Below are positions 47,932-48,017 of a stretch of 48,017 nt of DNA, one piece after another; the stretch's first letter is position 1; the number at the start of each line of letters is the position of its first letter. Made by a program: the position numbers and the translations under genes. The stretch is from Thermoplasmatota archaeon (GTDB lineage Archaea; Thermoplasmatota; E2; DHVEG-1), in the NCBI GenBank assembly GCA_030616985.1, contig JAUWWG010000002.1:1-48017 (forward strand), written 5' to 3'. Under the pieces are notes generated by a model. The model saw only the letters and a list, made by a program, of their open reading frames with translations. It made no database searches and was not told the origin of the DNA.

Positions 47932-48011
47932 AAAAATCTGGGAAAACTTCTCATCGCGGTTGAGATGGGATGATGATGCACTCCTTTCTAAAAACACCAG
48001 CCCAGATTTTT
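47932..48011. other. Candidate structured RNA: 11-bp perfect closing stem with nested hairpin
   Basis: AAAAATCTGGG (47932-47942) pairs with CCCAGATTTTT (48001-48011); inner TCTCA…TGAGA; no ORF in the region. Confidence 0.4.
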
Positions 48012-48017
48012 TAATCA

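Noticed and set aside
47960-48017. C/D box sRNA at ATGATGA
   Set aside because: C-box-like motif present but no CTGA D box downstream
1-48017. CRISPR array, rRNA or tRNA genes
   Set aside because: No regularly spaced direct repeats, rRNA blocks or cloverleaf sequences seen

Overview
48-kb archaeal window, probably Euryarchaeota and plausibly Thermoplasmatota (inference from gene content). It is mostly housekeeping: PolD small and large subunits (DP1, DP2), MCM, SRP (7S) RNA, aEF-2/uS7/uS12, TyrRS, Trm1, a folate/purine block (purN, folC, split DHPS, folP, purB), ThyX and a RibD-type reductase. It also holds a complete archaeosortase A / phosphatidylserine-pathway lipid operon and a 10-gene Mrp/Mbh-like membrane-arm operon with no hydrogenase catalytic subunits. 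Accessory content: secreted proteins (ASST-like, C25 gingipain-like peptidase, 69-aa-repeat protein, beta-helix protein, M14 carboxypeptidase), a PadR/MFS efflux pair with a 30-bp palindromic operator, and an intact two-gene insertion sequence at 31496-33253. That IS has 19-bp TIRs and a 9-bp TSD and carries a membrane-anchored PLD-like passenger gene upstream of the transposase. This is the best candidate for something undescribed. Other points: two genes that seem to start at CTG behind strong Shine-Dalgarno motifs, small SD-preceded ORFs missed by the ORF track, a strong hairpin between DP1 and DP2, and a possible structured RNA at the right edge. All calls come from reading the sequence; no database search was possible.
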